Positions 8,544 to 17,196 of a DNA stretch of 64,000 nucleotides are shown here, piece by piece. The first letter of the stretch is position 1, and each line of letters begins with the position of its first letter. The notes beneath the pieces are model-generated. The model saw only the letters and a list, made by a program, of their open reading frames with translations, did no database searches and was not told the origin of the DNA. This DNA is from an uncultured Lachnospiraceae bacterium (lineage in GTDB: Bacteria > Bacillota > Clostridia > Lachnospirales > Lachnospiraceae), in the NCBI GenBank assembly GCA_910579505.1, contig CAJTTZ010000003.1, positions 248,001-312,000 of the forward strand. The letters run 5' to 3'. Both the position numbers and the translations under genes were made by a program.

Positions 8544-10370
8544 TCAGACAGGCGCGTCCACTTCCTCCGGCAGGATTGCCGTGATCAGATAAAAGGGCAG
8601 ACAGAGCACCAGAAAATAGACATAGCGAAATTCCGTGGCCACGGGTGTGGCGGCAAGCACGGAAAGAAGCAGGGAAACGCCCGGCAGATAGCAGATCAGC
8701 CTGTGGTAGTCCCGGCGGATAATAGAGACGCTGATGCTGAAAAGCAGAACCCAGCAGGCGACACCCATGCTCCAGAGCGTACCGTATATGGGAACCATGC
8801 TGCCCATCTTGACGGCGATTTCTTTCGCTTTGATGACCAGAGGACCGCCGATCAGGGGGGTGTGCGATACACCAAGATCCGTGGCGCTGACGCCCTCGGC
8901 CTCCGCCACCAGGTAGAAGGAGTCGGGGTACCAGTAACCGTAGGTCTGGTTCACGTAGGCGGTGAGATAGTCGCCGGGATAGCGCAGACCCAGATCAATC
9001 CAGAGCTTTAAGAACTCGTTTTTGTGGGCGACCAGATAGTCCTGATTGCCTGCTCTGACGAGTTCTTTGATGTTGTCCGCAAAGATGGGATTGTAGAGAT
9101 CGCGGATGTATGTAAGGTCAACCACCTCCTCTATCAGGGCGAGCTCCTCTTCGGAAAGGTATCTGTCATTACAAATAACAGCCGTAATCTGCTGCATGGG
9201 AATGCTGACGGACTCAATGAAATCCGGCTGCTGCACTTCGAAGGCATTCATGACCGGGTACTTGACGGTCACGGCGATGACGAGGACCGCAAAGAGCGGC
9301 GGATAGACGGCCTTAGCCTTGTGACGGAAACCGAAGAGCAGAAAGGGTGTGGCAAGAAGAAAGGCATACCAGCCGTTTGAGCGGAACAGACATATCATAA
9401 CACCTGATATAATAAATACGAGAAGATTGCCGGCGCAGACTCTGTTCTGCACGGACAGCCGCAGGATGGCGCAGCTGAAAAAGAGAACCGCCGCCGCGAA
9501 GGGAATATCTTTCCAGACCGTGACGGAAAAGACGGCATGGTAGGGAATCAGCGCATAAAAAGCCATGATCAGCAGCAGGACGAAAGGCCTGATCTTGTGG
9601 GAGCGCAGCGTGGAGATAAAATAGGCGACGCTTCCGGCAAGCAGGCACATCTGGAAAAAGGTGTAGACGGATACGGCGGTAACCATATTGCCTGTGAGTG
9701 CATAGCCGATGTGATAGAAAAAGCCGAAAACCAGCGTGTGGACCCATGGATGGTGGTTCGACCAGGGAATCACGCCCAGAATCTGTTCAAACTGGTTGAT
9801 GCTGTCGGGGGTCATGATGCCCGGATACTGGTAAAGATAGTATGGGAGCCAGCAGAACAGGCAGCACAGAAAAGCGCAGAGAGCCGTATGGCTGCGGATA
9901 AAGTTTGCAAACGCCGAAAAGCAGGCGGAAATGCGCGGACGGCTGCCTTCATAGGCATAGGGCACATCCTGATAGCGGGTGAGCAGCGCACGGTACAGCC
10001 TTTTTCTGTCGCAGGCATAGGAATATAAAAAGTGCAGCAGATAGTAAAACAGGCAGACAAAGCCCGCGAAAATGACAGACAAAACAATGAAACGGTAGAG
10101 CCTGCTTGTGAGCAGCTCTACATAATGCGGATAATCCACGAGCATATAGAGGGACGTGAAAACGACCGCCGTAAGCAGCGCCACGCGGTTGGACACCTGT
10201 AACATGTCCATCCTGCGGTTTACGTGCCTGTAGAAGAAGAATACCAGCAGATAGAAGACAAAGGTAAGAATATTGCCCGGCTCCATGCGGGATGCCTTCA
10301 TCAAAGCCCAGGTAGTAAGGAAACTCTGGAGCAGATGCAGCAGCAAAAGGCGGTTACGTTTGTTGGTCAT
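8544..10370 (-). CDS. DUF6020-like polytopic membrane protein
   Basis: The 608-residue protein has about ten or more hydrophobic spans and a mid-protein motif YQYPGIMTPDSINQFEQILG followed by SNHHPWVHTL. I associate this with the DUF6020 family, common in Lachnospiraceae, whose architecture resembles GT-C glycosyltransferases (multi-TM core, a loop with conserved D and H). A large soluble loop near residues 380-500 follows the membrane core. A GGGGG ribosome-binding site precedes ATG 10370. It stands alone, convergent with the MBL gene and divergent from rimP. Function is inferred only. Confidence 0.75.
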   Translation of the reverse strand: MTNKRNRLLLLHLLQSFLTTWALMKASRMEPGNILTFVFYLLVFFFYRHVNRRMDMLQVSNRVALLTAVVFTSLYMLVDYPHYVELLTSRLYRFIVLSVIFAGFVCLFYYLLHFLYSYACDRKRLYRALLTRYQDVPYAYEGSRPRISACFSAFANFIRSHTALCAFLCCLFCWLPYYLYQYPGIMTPDSINQFEQILGVIPWSNHHPWVHTLVFGFFYHIGYALTGNMVTAVSVYTFFQMCLLAGSVAYFISTLRSHKIRPFVLLLIMAFYALIPYHAVFSVTVWKDIPFAAAVLFFSCAILRLSVQNRVCAGNLLVFIISGVMICLFRSNGWYAFLLATPFLLFGFRHKAKAVYPPLFAVLVIAVTVKYPVMNAFEVQQPDFIESVSIPMQQITAVICNDRYLSEEELALIEEVVDLTYIRDLYNPIFADNIKELVRAGNQDYLVAHKNEFLKLWIDLGLRYPGDYLTAYVNQTYGYWYPDSFYLVAEAEGVSATDLGVSHTPLIGGPLVIKAKEIAVKMGSMVPIYGTLWSMGVACWVLLFSISVSIIRRDYHRLICYLPGVSLLLSVLAATPVATEFRYVYFLVLCLPFYLITAILPEEVDAPV

Positions 10371-10401
10371 GGTTTTTCCCCCGTAATTGAAAACTATCTA
10401 T

Positions 10402-10430
10402 AGAGTAAAGGATATCCGCCGCGCTGTCAA
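10402..10430 (-). promoter_or_regulatory. Promoter of the DUF6020-like gene
   Basis: On the minus strand TTGACA (10430-10425) is 17 bp from TACTCT (10407-10402), about 32 bp before the start codon. Confidence 0.5.
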
Positions 10431-10452
10431 ATCGTGCGGGATTGAAAAACAC

Positions 10453-10481
10453 TTGCAATGGAAGAAAAAGGGTGTTATAAT
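10453..10481 (+). promoter_or_regulatory. Promoter of rimP-nusA-infB operon
   Basis: TTGCAA (10453-10458) and TATAAT (10476-10481) are separated by exactly 17 bp. Confidence 0.75.
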
Positions 10482-10510
10482 ACAGAAGAATCAAGAATAG
10501 TTATAAAGAT

Positions 10511-10539
10511 AAAGAGTGGACTTGCGAGTCCGCTCTTTT
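10511..10539 (+). promoter_or_regulatory. Leader hairpin before rimP
   Basis: AAAGAGTGGACT (10511-10522) pairs with AGTCCGCTCTTT (10527-10538) around a TGCG tetraloop, with one G-U pair, ending in UUUU. It lies between promoter and start codon, a place where Firmicutes nusA operons often carry a stem-loop. It may terminate transcription in a NusA-dependent feedback loop; that is inference. Confidence 0.55.
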
Positions 10540-10556
10540 CCGTGCAGGAGGATGTT

Positions 10557-11021
10557 ATGTCAAAACGGGAGACATACGAGGAAAAGACGGAACACCTTCT
10601 TACTCCGATTGTGGAGCAGTATGGTGTGGAAATTTATGATGTGGAGTATGTGAAGGAGGGCAAGGATTACTATCTGCGGGTTTATATCGACAAGACAGCG
10701 GGTGTAAACATTCAGGACTGCGAGAATGTGAGCCGCGCTTTATCTGATGCGCTTGACGCGGACGATTTTATTCCGGACGCTTATATTCTGGAAGTCAGCA
10801 GCCCGGGACTCGGCAGGGTTTTAAAGAAAGACAGACATATGGAGAAAAGCCTGGGAGAGGCGGTAGAACTGAAAGCCTATAAGCCCATTGACGGGCAGAA
10901 AGAGTTTTCCGGGATTTTAAAGGCATTTGACGCCGGGACTGTCACCATTGAACAGGAGGGCGGCACGCGTACATTTGAGAGGTCTGACATTGCAGTGGTC
11001 AGACTTGCACTGGATTTTTAA
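10557..11021 (+). CDS. rimP: Ribosome maturation factor RimP
   Basis: The 154-residue cytoplasmic protein helps 30S subunit maturation. It has the conserved N-terminal VEIYDVEYVKEGKDYYLRVYIDK strand pair, an ILEVSSPGLGRVLKK motif, and the SH3-like C-terminal domain ending in a DIAVVRL strand. The start at ATG 10557 follows AGGAGG. It is the first gene of the translation/transcription operon and precedes nusA by 47 nt. Confidence 0.95.
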   Translation: MSKRETYEEKTEHLLTPIVEQYGVEIYDVEYVKEGKDYYLRVYIDKTAGVNIQDCENVSRALSDALDADDFIPDAYILEVSSPGLGRVLKKDRHMEKSLGEAVELKAYKPIDGQKEFSGILKAFDAGTVTIEQEGGTRTFERSDIAVVRLALDF

Positions 11022-11068
11022 AGCGACGATTTTTTCATTAGGAAGGAAACATAGGAGGACAATGGAAA

Positions 11069-12241
11069 ATGAATAAGGAATTAATGGAGGCGCTGGAGAT
11101 TCTGGAACGGGAAAAGGAGATCAGCAAGGATACGCTTTTTGAGGCGATAGAAAATTCGCTGATCACCGCTTACAAGAATCATTTCGGCAAGGCGGACAAC
11201 GTGAAGGTGGAAATCGACAGAGAAACATGCGATTACTACTGTTACGCGGAGAAGGAAGTTGTGGATGAGGTAGAAGACCCGGTCATGCAGATTTCCCCCG
11301 AGGAGGCGAAGGAGATTGACCCCAAGGCAAAGACAGGTGACATCGTCCGCGTGGAGATCCGCTCCAAGGAATTTGGCCGCATTGCCACCCAGAACGCCAA
11401 GAGCGTAATCCTGCAGAAAATCCGTGAGGAGGAGAGAAGCGTTATCTACAACCAGTATTTTGAGAAGGAGAAAGATGTGGTGACGGGCATTGTACAGCGC
11501 TACATGGGCAAGAACATCTCCATCAATCTGGGCAAGGCGGACGCTATTTTGAATGAGAACGAGCAGGTGCGCACCGAGCATTTCCGCCCGACGGAGAGAA
11601 TTAAGGTCTATATTCTGGAGGTGAGAAATACCCCCAAGGGGCCGAGGATCCTGGTGAGCCGCACGCATCCTGAGCTGGTGAAACGTCTTTTCGAGTCTGA
11701 GGTGACGGAGATCAAGGACGGCACGGTGGAGATCATGAGCATTGCGAGGGAGGCGGGCAGCAGGACGAAGATTGCGGTGCGCTCCAACAATCCAAACGTG
11801 GATGCCGTGGGCGCCTGTGTGGGCATCAACGGCGCGAGGGTCAATTCCATTGTGGATGAACTGTGCGGGGAGAAGATTGATATCGTAAACTGGGATGAAA
11901 ACCCGGGCAACCTGATCCAGAACGCGCTGTCCCCGGCAAAGATCGTGGCGGTATTTGCCGATCCCGACGAGAAGACGGCAAAGGTGGTGGTGCCGGATTA
12001 CCAGCTTTCCCTTGCCATCGGTAAGGAGGGGCAGAATGCAAGGCTGGCGGCAAGACTGACCGGGTATAAGATTGATATTAAGAGCGAGACGCAGGCCAAG
12101 GACGCGCCCGGCTTCCGTTATGAGGACTATGTCTACGACGATGAGGAGTATGACGAAGAGGGTTACAGCGATGAGGACTACAGTGAAGAGGGCTATGACG
12201 AGGAGGGCTACGGCGAGGCGTACGAGGAAAGCGTAGAGTGA
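11069..12241 (+). CDS. nusA: Transcription termination/antitermination factor NusA
   Basis: The 390-residue protein has the N-terminal RNA-polymerase-binding domain (MNKELMEALEILEREKEI), an S1 domain (residues about 130-200), and two KH domains containing GACVGINGARVNSIV and LAIGKEGQNARLAARLTG. It modulates pausing and termination. The last ~40 residues are an unusual acidic tail rich in Y, D and E in short repeats (DEEGY/SEEGY units), after the conserved region ends near KSETQAKD. Such acidic tails occur in some Clostridia; its role is unknown. Confidence 0.96.
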   Translation: MNKELMEALEILEREKEISKDTLFEAIENSLITAYKNHFGKADNVKVEIDRETCDYYCYAEKEVVDEVEDPVMQISPEEAKEIDPKAKTGDIVRVEIRSKEFGRIATQNAKSVILQKIREEERSVIYNQYFEKEKDVVTGIVQRYMGKNISINLGKADAILNENEQVRTEHFRPTERIKVYILEVRNTPKGPRILVSRTHPELVKRLFESEVTEIKDGTVEIMSIAREAGSRTKIAVRSNNPNVDAVGACVGINGARVNSIVDELCGEKIDIVNWDENPGNLIQNALSPAKIVAVFADPDEKTAKVVVPDYQLSLAIGKEGQNARLAARLTGYKIDIKSETQAKDAPGFRYEDYVYDDEEYDEEGYSDEDYSEEGYDEEGYGEAYEESVE

Positions 12242-12317
12242 GAATGCCAGAGATACAGTATTCTCCATGCTGATTTGGGATTCTGCGAATGCGGAATCAG
12301 GTGAAAAGAGGAGCGGT

Positions 12318-12608
12318 ATGGCAAAAAAAGTATCCCTGCGGCAATGTGTGGGCTGTGGAGAGATGAAGGATAAGAAAGAGATGATGCGCGTGTTGAAGAG
12401 TGCGGAGGGGCAAGTCAGTCTGGATATGACCGGGAGAAAGAACGGCAGGGGCGCTTACCTTTGTAAGAACGGCGAATGCCTGTCGAAAGCCAGAAGAAAC
12501 AAGGGACTGGAACGGTCCTTCAAGATGCGCATACCGGATGAAATATACGAGAATCTGGAGAAGGAGTTTGAGGAGGGCAGGCATGAAGCAGATACCGGGG
12601 AAGGATAA
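12318..12608 (+). CDS. rnpM: RNase P modulator RnpM (YlxR)
   Basis: This 96-residue basic protein has the YlxR/DUF448 signature RQCVGCGEMKDKKEMMRV and the GRKNGRGAYLC loop. YlxR of B. subtilis has been renamed RnpM because it binds and modulates RNase P. ATG 12318 follows AAGAGGAGCGG. Its end overlaps the next gene by 26 nt, indicating coupling within the nusA operon. Confidence 0.92.
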   Translation: MAKKVSLRQCVGCGEMKDKKEMMRVLKSAEGQVSLDMTGRKNGRGAYLCKNGECLSKARRNKGLERSFKMRIPDEIYENLEKEFEEGRHEADTGEG

Positions 12609-12906
12609 GGTATTATCCATGCTGGGACTTGCCGCACGCTCCAGAAATGTTGTCAGTGGCGGATTTGCAACGGAGGCAGCTGTCAAGGAAGGTAAGGCTG
12701 CTTTGGTCATCATAGCTGAGGATGCGTCAGGTAATACCAGAAAAAAGTATAGTAACATGTGTAATTATTATGAGGTTCCCTGTGCGTTCCATGGGACGAA
12801 GGCAGTGCTGGGACATTCCATGGGCAAGGACGAGAGATCGGTTCTTGCGGTGACAGATGAGGGATTTGCAGATTCGATACGGAAGCATTTAGGAGATTCG
12901 GAATAG
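12583..12906 (+). CDS. L7Ae/L30e/S12e/Gadd45 family ribosomal-type protein (YlxQ-like)
   Basis: The 107-residue product has the K-turn-binding L7Ae fold pattern: KVLSMLGLAARSRNVVSGG, a central ALVIIAEDASGNTRKK and a VPCAFHGTKAVLGHSMGK helix. It occupies the usual position between rnpM and infB in Firmicutes. An AGGAGGGCAGG stretch lies before ATG 12583. Its RNA target is not known from sequence. Confidence 0.9.
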   Translation: MKQIPGKDKVLSMLGLAARSRNVVSGGFATEAAVKEGKAALVIIAEDASGNTRKKYSNMCNYYEVPCAFHGTKAVLGHSMGKDERSVLAVTDEGFADSIRKHLGDSE

Positions 12907-12921
12907 TTGGAGGTAGTAAGT

Positions 12922-15729
12922 ATGGCGAAGATGAAAGTACATGAGCTTGCGAAAGAGTTAGACAGGAAGAGTAAGGAACTGATTGATTTTCTGCAGGCCA
13001 GGGGATATGAGGTGAAGGTGGCGCAAAGCTCGATTGAGGATGATGCGATTGCGTTAGTGAGAAAGGAGTTTGGCGCTGCAGGAGAAAAGCCGGCGTCAAA
13101 TAACGGGGAAGAAAAGGCGCAGAAAACGGAGGAAAAGCCGCAGAAGGCGGAAGATGCAGCAAAGGAGAAAACGGCTTCTCCGGCCGGAGATGAGAAAAAT
13201 CCCCAGACGAAGCCGGCGGCCGAAAAACCCGTGGCAGGGAATGAGAAAAGAGAGGGCAAAGGCGAAACGCCCAAGAAGAAACGGATCATCTTCGTGAGCA
13301 ATCCCCATAATTCCAAGATGGGCGGCAGGCAGTCCCAGGGCGGAGGCAGCGGGCAGAACCGCGGAAACGGAAACAGCAGGCCGATGTCTAACGGCGCGCG
13401 GCCGGTGCAGCCCCAGAATACGCCCCATAAGATTATACGTCCTACACAGAAGCCGATTCCTGTGACGGCGGAGCCTTATGATGTCAGGCAGAAACAGCAG
13501 CAGGAGAGGCGTCTGGAGCAGAGGCAGCAGGAGAAACGGGAAAACAGTAAAAATATGGCGGCCGGAAACAAACCGGCTCCCGGACAGGGGAGAGTGGAAA
13601 GTGCAGGAGAAAATCGCAGACCTGAGGGTCAGGGCAGGCCGAATTATAACAGCGGTCAGGGTGATCGCAAGAGTGGCGGCGCTCCCTTCTCTGGCGGCAG
13701 GAACAGTGGCGGTGGTGACCGCCCTCAGAGAGGAAATGGCGGGCCGGACAATCGATTTAAGAAAAATAACGGTCCGAAGGACTTTGTCGCTGAGGCGCCC
13801 GGCAAGGATGTGGAAAAGCACAGGGACGAGGAAAAGCGCAGGGTAAACCAGGAAAGGGATAAACGGTCGAAGAAGGACCATATCTATGAGGAGGACGACG
13901 CTGCGGTTAAAAACCGCAACAAGGCGGGCCGTTTCATTAAGCCGGAGAAAAAGCCCGAGGAGTCCAAGGAAGAGCAGATCAAGGTAATTACGGTTCCCGA
14001 TACCCTGACGATCAAGGAGCTGGCTGATAAGATGAAGATCCAGCCCTCCGCGATTATCAAGAAGCTCTTTTTACAGGGGCAGATTGTTACCTTAAATTCA
14101 GATATCAGCTTTGAAGAGGCGGAGAATATCGCCATTGAGTATGAGATTATCTGTGAGAAGGAAGTCAAGGTCGATGTGATCGAAGAGCTCCTGCGCGAGG
14201 AGGAAGAGGATGCCGCAACGATGGTGACGCGTCCCCCGGTTATCTGTGTCATGGGACATGTGGACCACGGTAAAACTTCCCTGCTTGACGCGATCCGTAA
14301 GACGAATGTGACGGATAAGGAGGCAGGCGGCATCACACAGGCCATCGGCGCGTATACGGTAAGCGTGAAGGGACAGAGCATTACCTTCTTGGATACGCCG
14401 GGCCATGAAGCGTTTACGGCAATGCGTATGCGCGGCGCAAACTCTACGGATATCGCAGTGCTGGTAGTTGCGGCTGACGACGGCGTTATGCCCCAGACAG
14501 TGGAGGCCATCAACCATGCAAAGGCTGCGGGAATCGAGATTATCGTAGCCGTAAATAAGATTGATAAGCCAAATGCAAACATTGACCGCGTAAAACAGGA
14601 GATGACAGAGTATGAGCTGATCCCGGTGGATTGGGGCGGATCGACAGAGTTTGTGCCGGTTTCCGCCAAGTCGGGAGAGGGTATTGAAAATCTTCTGGAG
14701 ACGATCCTGCTCACGGCTGAGATTCTGGAGCTTAAGGCGAATCCGGACAGAAACGCGAGAGGTCTGGTGATCGAGGCAGAGCTCGACAAGGGCAGGGGTC
14801 CTGTCGCCACGGTGCTGGTGCAGAAGGGTACGCTCCATGTGGGCGACTTTATCTCCGCAGGCGCAAGCCACGGCAAGGTGAGGGCGATGATAGACGACAA
14901 GGGCAGGCGCGTGAAGGAGGCGAAGCCTTCCACACCCGTTGAGATTCTGGGATTGTCCGATGTGCCAAGCGCCGGTGAGGTGTTCATCGTCCATGAAAAT
15001 GACAAGAGCGCGAAATCTTATGCAGAAACCTATATGGCACAGCATAAAGAGGAGATGCTTGCAGATACTAAGACGAAGATGTCCCTGGACGATCTGTTCA
15101 GCCAGATTCAGGAGGGCAATTTAAAGGAACTGAACCTGATTGTCAAGGCGGATGTACAGGGAAGTGTGGAGGCTGTAAAACAGAGCCTGATGAAGCTGAC
15201 CAACGAGGAAGTGGTTGTGAAATGCATCCACGGCGGCGTGGGCGCAATCAACGAATCGGATGTGTCGCTGGCTTCGGCGTCCTCGGCAATTATCATCGGC
15301 TTTAACGTGCGGCCGGACGCGCAGGCGAAGACTGTGGCGGAGCGCGAGGGCGTGGATGTACGTCTCTACAAGGTAATTTATCAGGCAATCGAGGATATCG
15401 AGGCGGCCATGAAGGGTATGTTAGACCCGATCTTTGAGGAGAAGGTGATCGGCCATGCGGAGGTGCGCCAGATCTTCAAGGCGTCCGCTATCGGCAATAT
15501 CGCAGGCTCCTATGTGCTTGACGGCGAGTTCCAGAGAGGATGTAAGATCCGTATCCGCAGAGGTGATGAGCAGATTTATGAGGGTGAACTTGCATCCCTG
15601 AAACGCTTCAAGGATGATGTGAAGGAAGTAAAAGCCGGTTTTGAGTGCGGCCTTGTGTTTGAGGGCTTCGACAAGATGGAAGAGCTGGATATCGTGGAAG
15701 CTTATATCATGGTGGAAGTGCCCAGATAA
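12922..15729 (+). CDS. infB: Translation initiation factor IF-2
   Basis: The 935-residue GTPase brings initiator tRNA to the 30S subunit. It begins with an IF2_N domain (KVHELAKELDRKSKELIDFL), followed by a long, low-complexity linker of K/E, G/N/R and Q repeats (residues about 60-340), a second IF2_N (TIKELADKMKIQPSAIIKKLF), the G domain (P-loop GHVDHGKT, DTPGHEAF, NKIDK) and domains II to IV. GGAGG at 12909-12913 sets ATG 12922; a TTG at 12907 would leave no ribosome-binding site. The linker is much longer than in E. coli IF2 gamma forms. Confidence 0.97.
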   Translation: MAKMKVHELAKELDRKSKELIDFLQARGYEVKVAQSSIEDDAIALVRKEFGAAGEKPASNNGEEKAQKTEEKPQKAEDAAKEKTASPAGDEKNPQTKPAAEKPVAGNEKREGKGETPKKKRIIFVSNPHNSKMGGRQSQGGGSGQNRGNGNSRPMSNGARPVQPQNTPHKIIRPTQKPIPVTAEPYDVRQKQQQERRLEQRQQEKRENSKNMAAGNKPAPGQGRVESAGENRRPEGQGRPNYNSGQGDRKSGGAPFSGGRNSGGGDRPQRGNGGPDNRFKKNNGPKDFVAEAPGKDVEKHRDEEKRRVNQERDKRSKKDHIYEEDDAAVKNRNKAGRFIKPEKKPEESKEEQIKVITVPDTLTIKELADKMKIQPSAIIKKLFLQGQIVTLNSDISFEEAENIAIEYEIICEKEVKVDVIEELLREEEEDAATMVTRPPVICVMGHVDHGKTSLLDAIRKTNVTDKEAGGITQAIGAYTVSVKGQSITFLDTPGHEAFTAMRMRGANSTDIAVLVVAADDGVMPQTVEAINHAKAAGIEIIVAVNKIDKPNANIDRVKQEMTEYELIPVDWGGSTEFVPVSAKSGEGIENLLETILLTAEILELKANPDRNARGLVIEAELDKGRGPVATVLVQKGTLHVGDFISAGASHGKVRAMIDDKGRRVKEAKPSTPVEILGLSDVPSAGEVFIVHENDKSAKSYAETYMAQHKEEMLADTKTKMSLDDLFSQIQEGNLKELNLIVKADVQGSVEAVKQSLMKLTNEEVVVKCIHGGVGAINESDVSLASASSAIIIGFNVRPDAQAKTVAEREGVDVRLYKVIYQAIEDIEAAMKGMLDPIFEEKVIGHAEVRQIFKASAIGNIAGSYVLDGEFQRGCKIRIRRGDEQIYEGELASLKRFKDDVKEVKAGFECGLVFEGFDKMEELDIVEAYIMVEVPR

Positions 15730-15775
15730 AATAGCGAGTGTTATAAATGAAGCGCAGAGGAAGGAACTTACAGGA

Positions 15776-16177
15776 ATGCGTAAAAACAGTGTTAAAAATA
15801 CCCGTATCAACGGGGAGGTACAGCGAGTGTTGGCGCAGATTATCCGCGGGGAGATTAAAGACCCAAGGATTGCGCCGATGACCTCGGTGGTGGCGGTGGA
15901 AGTTGCCCCGGATTTGAAGACATGCAAGGCGTGGGTCAGCGTGCTTGGCGATGAGAAAGCGCAGGCGGATACGCTGGCAGGGCTTCAGAGCGCGGAGGGG
16001 TATATACGCGGGCAGCTTGCGAGAACCATCAACCTCCGAAATACGCCGCAGATTCATTTCATTATGGATCAGTCTATCGCCTATGGGGTGAATATGTCGA
16101 AGCGGATTGAGGAAGTGGTGGCATCGGACCGAAAAGCCGCAGAGTTTGATAAAGGGAGTAAAAATGAAGAGGATTGA
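15776..16177 (+). CDS. rbfA: Ribosome-binding factor A
   Basis: The 133-residue KH-fold protein has the typical VQRVLAQIIRGEIKDPRIAPMTSVVAVEVAPDLKTCKAWVS core. It assists late 30S processing. It follows infB after 46 nt with an AGAGGAAGGA stretch, and overlaps the next gene by 14 nt. Confidence 0.94.
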   Translation: MRKNSVKNTRINGEVQRVLAQIIRGEIKDPRIAPMTSVVAVEVAPDLKTCKAWVSVLGDEKAQADTLAGLQSAEGYIRGQLARTINLRNTPQIHFIMDQSIAYGVNMSKRIEEVVASDRKAAEFDKGSKNEED

Positions 16178-17132
16178 TGATTTAAAGGATGCGAAGACAG
16201 TAGCGATAGGCGGACATATGAGACCTGACGGGGATTGCGTCTGTTCGGTTATGGCGCTGTACCATTATTTGAAAAAGGAACTGCCCGAAGCGAGGGTTGA
16301 CGTGTATCTGGAGGAGCCGCCCACACCGTTTCATGTTTTGGAAGGAATAGAGGATATTAAATCAAAATTTAATACTGATGAAGTCTATGACGTTTTCTTT
16401 GCACTGGACTGTAACGACGAGCGGCTGGGAGACGCGCTGCCCATTTACAGGCGGGCAAAGAGACGTGTCAATATTGACCATCATATCAGCAATACAGGCT
16501 GCGGCGACGTGAATATCATAGAGCCGGAGAAAAGTTCCACGGCGGAACTGCTCTATGAGCTGATGGAGCCGGGACTGGTGGATGAGGTGATCGCGAAGGC
16601 TGTCTATATCGGAATTGCCCATGATACGGGTGTGTTCCGTTATTCCAACACGTCCCCCCGCACGATGCAGATAGCGGCTGAATTACTTAAATTTGGATTT
16701 GATTTCTCTGCACTGATAGAAGAAACCTTCTATGAGAAGACATATTTCCAGACACAGATCATGGGCAGGGCGATTTTGGGCAGCGTGCGCTTTATGGACG
16801 ACAGGTGCATTGTCAGCATGGTAAGCCGGCGTATGATGGAGTTTTACTGCGTAGGCCCGAAGGACCTGGACGGCATCGTCAATCAGCTGCAGGGCGTGAA
16901 GGGTGTGGACTGTGCCATCTTTATGTATGAGACCGGCACATTGGAGTACAAGGTGAGCATGCGCTCAAACGGTCTTGTCAATGTGGCGGAGGTTGCCTTG
17001 AAATTTGGCGGCGGCGGTCATGTGCGCGCAGCAGGGTGCATGATGAACGGTACATACCATGACAATATCAACAACCTGTCGCGGGAGATTGCCGCCCAGC
17101 TTAACTGGAAAGACTCGCAGAAACAGGCATAG
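16164..17132 (+). CDS. nrnA: DHH/DHHA1 bifunctional oligoribonuclease/PAP phosphatase (NrnA-like)
   Basis: The 322-residue protein has DHH motifs in order: GGHMRPDGDCVCSVMAL, FFALDCNDERLGDA, VNIDHHISN and GIAHDTGVFRYSN, then a DHHA1 domain with the FGGGGHVRAAG loop. NrnA degrades short RNA oligomers to nucleotides and can dephosphorylate pAp in the cytoplasm. AAAGGGAG precedes ATG 16164. It is placed between rbfA and truB as in many Firmicutes. Confidence 0.9.
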   Translation: MKRIDDLKDAKTVAIGGHMRPDGDCVCSVMALYHYLKKELPEARVDVYLEEPPTPFHVLEGIEDIKSKFNTDEVYDVFFALDCNDERLGDALPIYRRAKRRVNIDHHISNTGCGDVNIIEPEKSSTAELLYELMEPGLVDEVIAKAVYIGIAHDTGVFRYSNTSPRTMQIAAELLKFGFDFSALIEETFYEKTYFQTQIMGRAILGSVRFMDDRCIVSMVSRRMMEFYCVGPKDLDGIVNQLQGVKGVDCAIFMYETGTLEYKVSMRSNGLVNVAEVALKFGGGGHVRAAGCMMNGTYHDNINNLSREIAAQLNWKDSQKQA

Positions 17133-17196
17133 GGCGTTTACCTATGCGCATGGCAGAGGGCATGCGGCGGACCGCCGGAAAGAGACAGGGGCGTTT

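Noticed and set aside
11081..12268. Minus-strand open frame covering nusA
   Set aside because: Mirror of nusA codon bias; composition is rich in L, H and R and lacks motifs.
13321..13760. G/N/R-rich repetitive stretch in infB as a possible repeat element
   Set aside because: It is the low-complexity linker of IF-2 in frame, not a DNA repeat.
13884..15005. Long minus-strand open frame inside infB
   Set aside because: Fully covered by the IF-2 gene on the plus strand with intact GTPase motifs; it is a shadow frame without recognisable motifs.
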